Of a stretch of DNA of 7,005 bases, positions 5,521 to 7,005 are shown piece by piece. Source of the stretch: Actinomycetota bacterium (GTDB lineage Bacteria; Actinomycetota; Thermoleophilia; Gaiellales; Gaiellaceae); NCBI GenBank assembly GCA_016870235.1, contig VGCB01000145.1:1-7005 (forward strand), in the 5' to 3' direction. A program made the translations under genes and the position numbers. How positions within the stretch are numbered: position 1 is the first letter of the stretch; the number at the start of each line of letters is the position of its first letter. The notes below the pieces were generated by a model. The model saw only the letters and a program-made list of their open reading frames with translations, was not told the origin of the DNA and made no database searches.

Positions 5521-6770
5521 ATGCCGACCGTCGGCATCGACGCCACCGGCGTGCTCCGCGTCGGCGGCCGGAAGGTGTTCCCGCTCGGGGTGACCCTTCC
5601 GCCTCCGCCCGGGAGCAACGCGCCGAGCGGGAAGCCGGCCCTCGTCGAGCTGGCAGACGCCGGGGTCAACATGATGCGCACCGGGCGTGGCGACTGGAGC
5701 GCCGTGCTGCTCGACGGGCAGCTCGCGCAGGAGAGGCTCCTGCTCGACGCGGGCGCCGCCAGCGGGATCTTCAGCTGGTTCTGGCTCGGCAACCTCGGCA
5801 ACCTGCCCGCGACGTCGGGCTCCCCGACCGAGCTGCTCCTGACGGAGGTCGTGAACGCGTTCAAGAGCCATCCGGCGCTCGGTGTCTGGAAGGGCGTCGA
5901 CGAGCCGCGCAACCGCTTCCGCGGCGACGACTGGATCCGGCCGGCGGGGCTCGTGCGCGCCTTCCGCAAGGTCAACCAGCTCGACGCGCGGCATCCCCTC
6001 GTGATCACGCAGGCGCCGGGCTCGACCGTCGCGCAGCTGACGCCGTACCGCCCCTCGTTCGACATCACCGGCGCCGACATCTACCCGATCGCCTACCCGC
6101 CCGGCAACCACGCCGGCACGGCGAACAAGGGCATCAGCGTCGTGGGGGACGTCGCCGCGATCATGCGGCAGGCGGCGGGGACGAAGCCGTTCTGGATGAC
6201 GCTGCAGCTCGCCTGGAGCGGCGTCACCCCGACGCCGCGGCGACCGGACGTCGTGCCGCGGTTCCCTTCGCTCCACCAGCTGCGGTTCATGACGTGGCAG
6301 TCGATCGTCAACGGCGCCCGGGGCCTCGTGTTCTTCGGCGGCCACGTGACGCAGGTCGCGACGCCGCCGGACGCCGCCCGCGGCTGGAACTGGACGCTCT
6401 ACGCGCGCGTCCTCAAGCCGCTCCTCACCGAGCTCACCTCGCCCGCGGTCGCGCCGGTGCTCGTCGCCCCGAAGGGGAACGTGACGATCAGGACGTCGGC
6501 CGCGGGGATCGAGGTGGCGACACGCCGGGCGGGGAACACGTTCTGGGTGATCGCCGTCAGGCGGAACGCCTCGACGAGCCGCGTCACCTTCAGCGGGCTC
6601 CCCCGCCGGCGAGACGGCCAGCACCTCACCGAGGGCGAGGTGCTGAACGAGTGGGTACGACAGCCGCCGGCGGCGGGCGCCAGGTGCTGCGAGCCGTCGA
6701 CGCGGCCGGCGGCTCGTTCACGGACTGGCTCGGCGACCACGAGGCCCGCGTCTACCGGTTCAAGCTGTAG
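5521..6770 (+). CDS. Glycoside-hydrolase-like (beta/alpha)8 barrel protein, frameshift near the 3' end
   Basis: About 416 residues if one frameshift is repaired. GVLRVGGRKVFPLGVTLPPP (10-29) opens like sugar hydrolases that start with a small strand pair. ADAGVNMMRT (46-55), GIFSWFWLG (82-90), HPALGVWKGVDEPRN (117-131), FDITGADIYPI (180-190), KPFWMTLQLAW (222-232) and GARGLVFFGG (265-274) read as successive barrel strands. E128 in the DEP motif after strand four is in the place of the general acid/base of clan GH-A enzymes. A beta-sandwich-like tail follows (about 310-380). Substrate unknown and no signal peptide is visible, which is odd for a secreted hydrolase. Near 6665-6685, in GCCGCCGGCGGCGGGCGCC, coding sense moves to the next frame, which reads AAGGSFTDWLGDHEARVYRF and stops at TAG 6768-6770. 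Without that shift the first frame runs open into the next gene. Probable operon with the SnoaL-like gene 22 bases on. Confidence 0.72.
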
Positions 6771-6780
6771 CCAGCAACGA

Positions 6781-6787
6781 AGGGAGG
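6781..6787 (+). promoter_or_regulatory. Ribosome binding site of the SnoaL-like gene
   Basis: AGGGAGG lies five bases before GTG 6793. It shows that translation restarts here, against a genuine fusion with the preceding gene. Confidence 0.78.
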
Positions 6788-6792
6788 ACGAC

Positions 6793-7005
6793 GTGGACAC
6801 GAAGGCTGTCGTGGAGCATCACCTGGACGCGCTGCAGGCAGGCGACGCGGCGCGCACGCTGAGCGACTACACCGACGACTCGGTGCTCATCAGCGGCGGC
6901 GAGGTCTACCGCGGCCTCACTGCGCTGCGACCGCTCTTCGAAGGCGCGTGCGCGACGCTCTTCAGGCCCGGCGCGCACACCTTCACGCTCGACTCGCTGG
7001 TCGTC
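6793..7005 (+). CDS. SnoaL-like / NTF2-fold protein, 5' part only
   Basis: The first 71 codons of a gene cut by the window end. DTKAVVEHHLDALQAGDAAR (2-21) is the usual N-terminal helix of SnoaL-like polyketide-cyclase/NTF2 fold proteins, followed by TLSDYTDDSVLIS (22-34), GGEVYRGLTALRPLFEG (35-51, the typical strand and helix that close the pocket) and AHTFTLDSLVV (61-71). Full-length members are about 120-140 residues and form small dimeric barrels with very varied roles (isomerase, cyclase, dehydratase or ligand binding), so no substrate is proposed. GTG start chosen for the strong AGGGAGG five bases upstream; 22 bases separate it from the repaired stop of the barrel protein, so the two are probably co-transcribed. 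Confidence 0.85.
   Translation, partial: MDTKAVVEHHLDALQAGDAARTLSDYTDDSVLISGGEVYRGLTALRPLFEGACATLFRPGAHTFTLDSLVV

Noticed and set aside
4246..6624. 792-residue minus strand open frame
   Set aside because: Overlaps the LLM gene in a wrong frame and the barrel gene in antisense; low-complexity R/P/A/D composition.
4257..6770. 837-residue + strand open frame across the LLM gene and the barrel gene
   Set aside because: Opposite the LLM gene it is antisense and over the barrel gene it is out of frame; only its last roughly 30 codons (after about 6680) are real, as the frameshifted end of the barrel protein.

Overview
The window is GC-rich bacterial DNA with GC or strongly GC-biased third codon positions. 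It looks like actinobacterial chromosome, and the protein flavour (Atg22-like MFS, an LLM oxidoreductase, a beta-helix protein with short asparagine-rich rungs, many low-similarity stand-alone genes) is reminiscent of the class Thermoleophilia (Gaiellales/Solirubrobacterales). That placement is inference; no rRNA or marker gene is present. No tRNA, CRISPR array, transposase or phage gene was seen.

Layout, left to right: an unresolved 5' stretch, possibly the end of an upstream gene (1-274); a degenerate GGDEF-fold protein on + (275-898); convergent to it, a universal stress protein on - (940-1389); a structured repeat element, copy A (1519-1682), which runs into the 3' end of an UMF1/Atg22-like MFS transporter on - (1607-2932); a roughly 400-base non-coding interval with GC-rich hairpin repeats; a frameshifted, shortened right-handed beta-helix pseudogene on - (about 3345-4040); repeat copy B (4110-4323), ending just past the stop of an LLM-class flavin-dependent oxidoreductase on - (4329-5408); a compact divergent promoter region; a glycoside-hydrolase-like barrel protein on + (5521-6770) with a probable frameshift near its end; and the start of a SnoaL/NTF2-like gene on + (6793 to beyond the window).

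The genes do not form one obvious pathway. They look like single-gene or two-gene units of accessory metabolism and stress response. The glycosidase-like gene and the SnoaL-like gene probably form a short operon, divergent from the LLM oxidoreductase. The most unusual content is non-coding. Two copies of an element of about 160-210 bases share an invariant 17-base hairpin, GGGGAACCCCGTTCCCC, and a 21-bp stem-loop in which four base pairs have changed on both sides between the copies. That pattern points to selection on, or mechanistic maintenance of, the base pairing. Copy A also encodes the C-terminal tail and stop codon of the transporter, and copy B alone holds an AT-rich 27-base palindrome.
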